A stretch of DNA of 64,000 nt, taken from assembly GCA_002429385.1 (NCBI GenBank), contig DIZL01000046.1:1-64000 (forward strand). Reading direction: 5' to 3'. This DNA is from Prolixibacteraceae bacterium UBA6029 (lineage in GTDB: Bacteria > Bacteroidota > Bacteroidia > Bacteroidales > Prolixibacteraceae). Shown one piece after another: positions 63,603 to 64,000 of the stretch (position 1 is its first letter; every line of letters starts with the position of its first letter). The position numbers and the translations under genes were made by a program. Under the pieces are notes generated by a model. The model saw nothing but the letters and a program-made list of their open reading frames with translations, was not told the origin of the DNA and did not search any database.

Positions 63603-63685
63603 CGTATTCCAGAGGTCGAACCCTCTGTGCCATAAAAGTTATTCCGGCTATTCAGTAACCAGGCTGGTTACTTTAATATCTCCCT
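63603..63685 (-). pseudogene. Decayed tRNA-Tyr copy
   Basis: On the minus strand GGGAGATATTAAAGTAACCA mirrors the first part of the neighbouring tRNA-Tyr (GGGGAGATACCAAAGTGGCC), and a GGGTTCGACC T-loop follows at the right distance. The anticodon loop is disrupted and the 3' acceptor strand does not pair. It lies exactly where a duplicated tRNA would sit. Confidence 0.65.
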
Positions 63686-63716
63686 GATCAACATTTTCTG
63701 AACTTATTCAATAAAG

Positions 63717-63790
63717 AGCCGAATCTCAGATTCGAACTGAGGACCCCGAGATTACAAATCACGTGCTCTGGCCAACTGAGCTAATTCGGC
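63717..63790 (-). tRNA. tRNA-Thr (anticodon TGT)
   Basis: About 74 bases: acceptor GCCGAAT/ATTCGGC, D-arm AGCTCAGTTGGCCAGAGC, anticodon loop TTTGTAA giving TGT, T-loop GTTCGAATC. It begins directly at the T run that ends the SRP RNA gene. Confidence 0.95.
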
Positions 63791-63799
63791 AAAAAAAAA

Positions 63800-63900
63800 G
63801 CGGGTAAGCTACCTGCATCGCACCGCTCAACCATCTACCCTTGCTGCCTTCCGACCCTGGGGGAATTCAATAGGAGCTAGTCGTACAGGACTTACCCGCC
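63800..63900 (-). ncRNA. ffs: SRP RNA (4.5S type)
   Basis: About 100 bases containing the conserved apical element GGGTCGGAAGGCAGCA of bacterial signal recognition particle RNA, with terminal strands GCGGGTAAG and CTTACCCGC closing the rod. Nine T residues follow at 63791-63799 on the minus strand. It acts with Ffh in co-translational membrane targeting. Confidence 0.95.
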
Positions 63901-63902
63901 CA

Positions 63903-63933
63903 CAAAAGTAGAAAAAAATGACTACCCCGCAAA
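63903..63933 (-). promoter_or_regulatory. Promoter of ffs
   Basis: TACTTTTG (63903-63910) and TTTG (63930-63933) on the minus strand are separated by 19 bases, the textbook Bacteroidota arrangement. Initiation a few bases downstream fits the 5' end of the SRP RNA. Confidence 0.75.
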
Positions 63934-64000
63934 CGAATTCAAGGGATGCATGAATTATTTTTCCTGCTGTCAAACTAATCCTTTAGCACTCAAACAGGTA

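Overview
The window looks like a chromosome segment of a Bacteroidota bacterium, probably Bacteroidales/Marinilabiliales-like. The evidence is the -7 element TAnnTTTG upstream of several genes, a SusC-type TonB receptor with a carboxypeptidase-like N-terminal domain, Bacteroidota-typical families (DUF2795, DUF5063, DUF1080, OstA-like, DUF4038), tRNAs without an encoded CCA, and the gene order guaB - three SurA/PpiC chaperones - MoxR ATPase - OstA-like protein. No ribosomal RNA or complete transposase was seen.

Layout. 0.5-5 kb (minus strand): rRNA methyltransferase, 3'-5' exonuclease, DUF5063 protein and recQ. 5-14 kb (plus): guaB, then an outer-membrane biogenesis cluster of three peptidyl-prolyl isomerase-like chaperones, a MoxR ATPase and an OstA/LptA-like protein. 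14-25 kb: a serine hydrolase, two lipoproteins (one a polysaccharide deacetylase), cobalamin adenosyltransferase, a LolD/MacB-like ATPase, recG, a C1 peptidase and a gate-domain membrane protein. 25-33.5 kb: a ParE-type toxin-antitoxin pair, a GH3 glycosidase with PA14 domain, a Nudix hydrolase, a DUF1080-PHP fusion, a NIF3-like gene followed by a HAD phosphatase (both carrying in-frame TAA codons), and an MNT-HEPN pair. 33.5-46 kb: LytS/LytT-type sensor and regulator with a TPR protein and a TonB receptor, a YtxH/holin-like envelope trio, an AI-2E-family permease and a MarR-EmrA-EmrB-TolC efflux operon. 46-53.5 kb (minus): a beta-mannoside utilisation cluster (GH130 phosphorylase, GPH symporter, DUF4038 glycosidase, exported RpiB-like isomerase, cellobiose/mannobiose 2-epimerase).

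The accessory region runs from 53.5 to 63.3 kb. It starts with a 3 kb graveyard of repeats and gene stumps: a SatD/DUF3307 deletion join, a type I restriction HsdM start joined to the inside of an Abi_2 gene, and several large palindromes. Next comes a compact minus-strand defence-like locus: a WYL regulator, an OGG-fold (HhH) protein, two proteins of unknown family, a nuclease with an EVE-like reader and a PD-(D/E)xK-like core, and a small unknown protein. This is the best candidate here for an undescribed system. It ends at a duplicated 53 bp piece of the tRNA-Gly 3' end, which brackets an ORF6N gene. The last kilobase holds the SRP RNA gene followed by tRNA-Thr, a decayed tRNA-Tyr, tRNA-Tyr and tRNA-Gly.

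The intergenic spaces carry several families of dispersed palindromes. The most unusual are long hairpins whose arms are built from tandem 11 bp units (141-333, 14056-14137 and 41211-41369).
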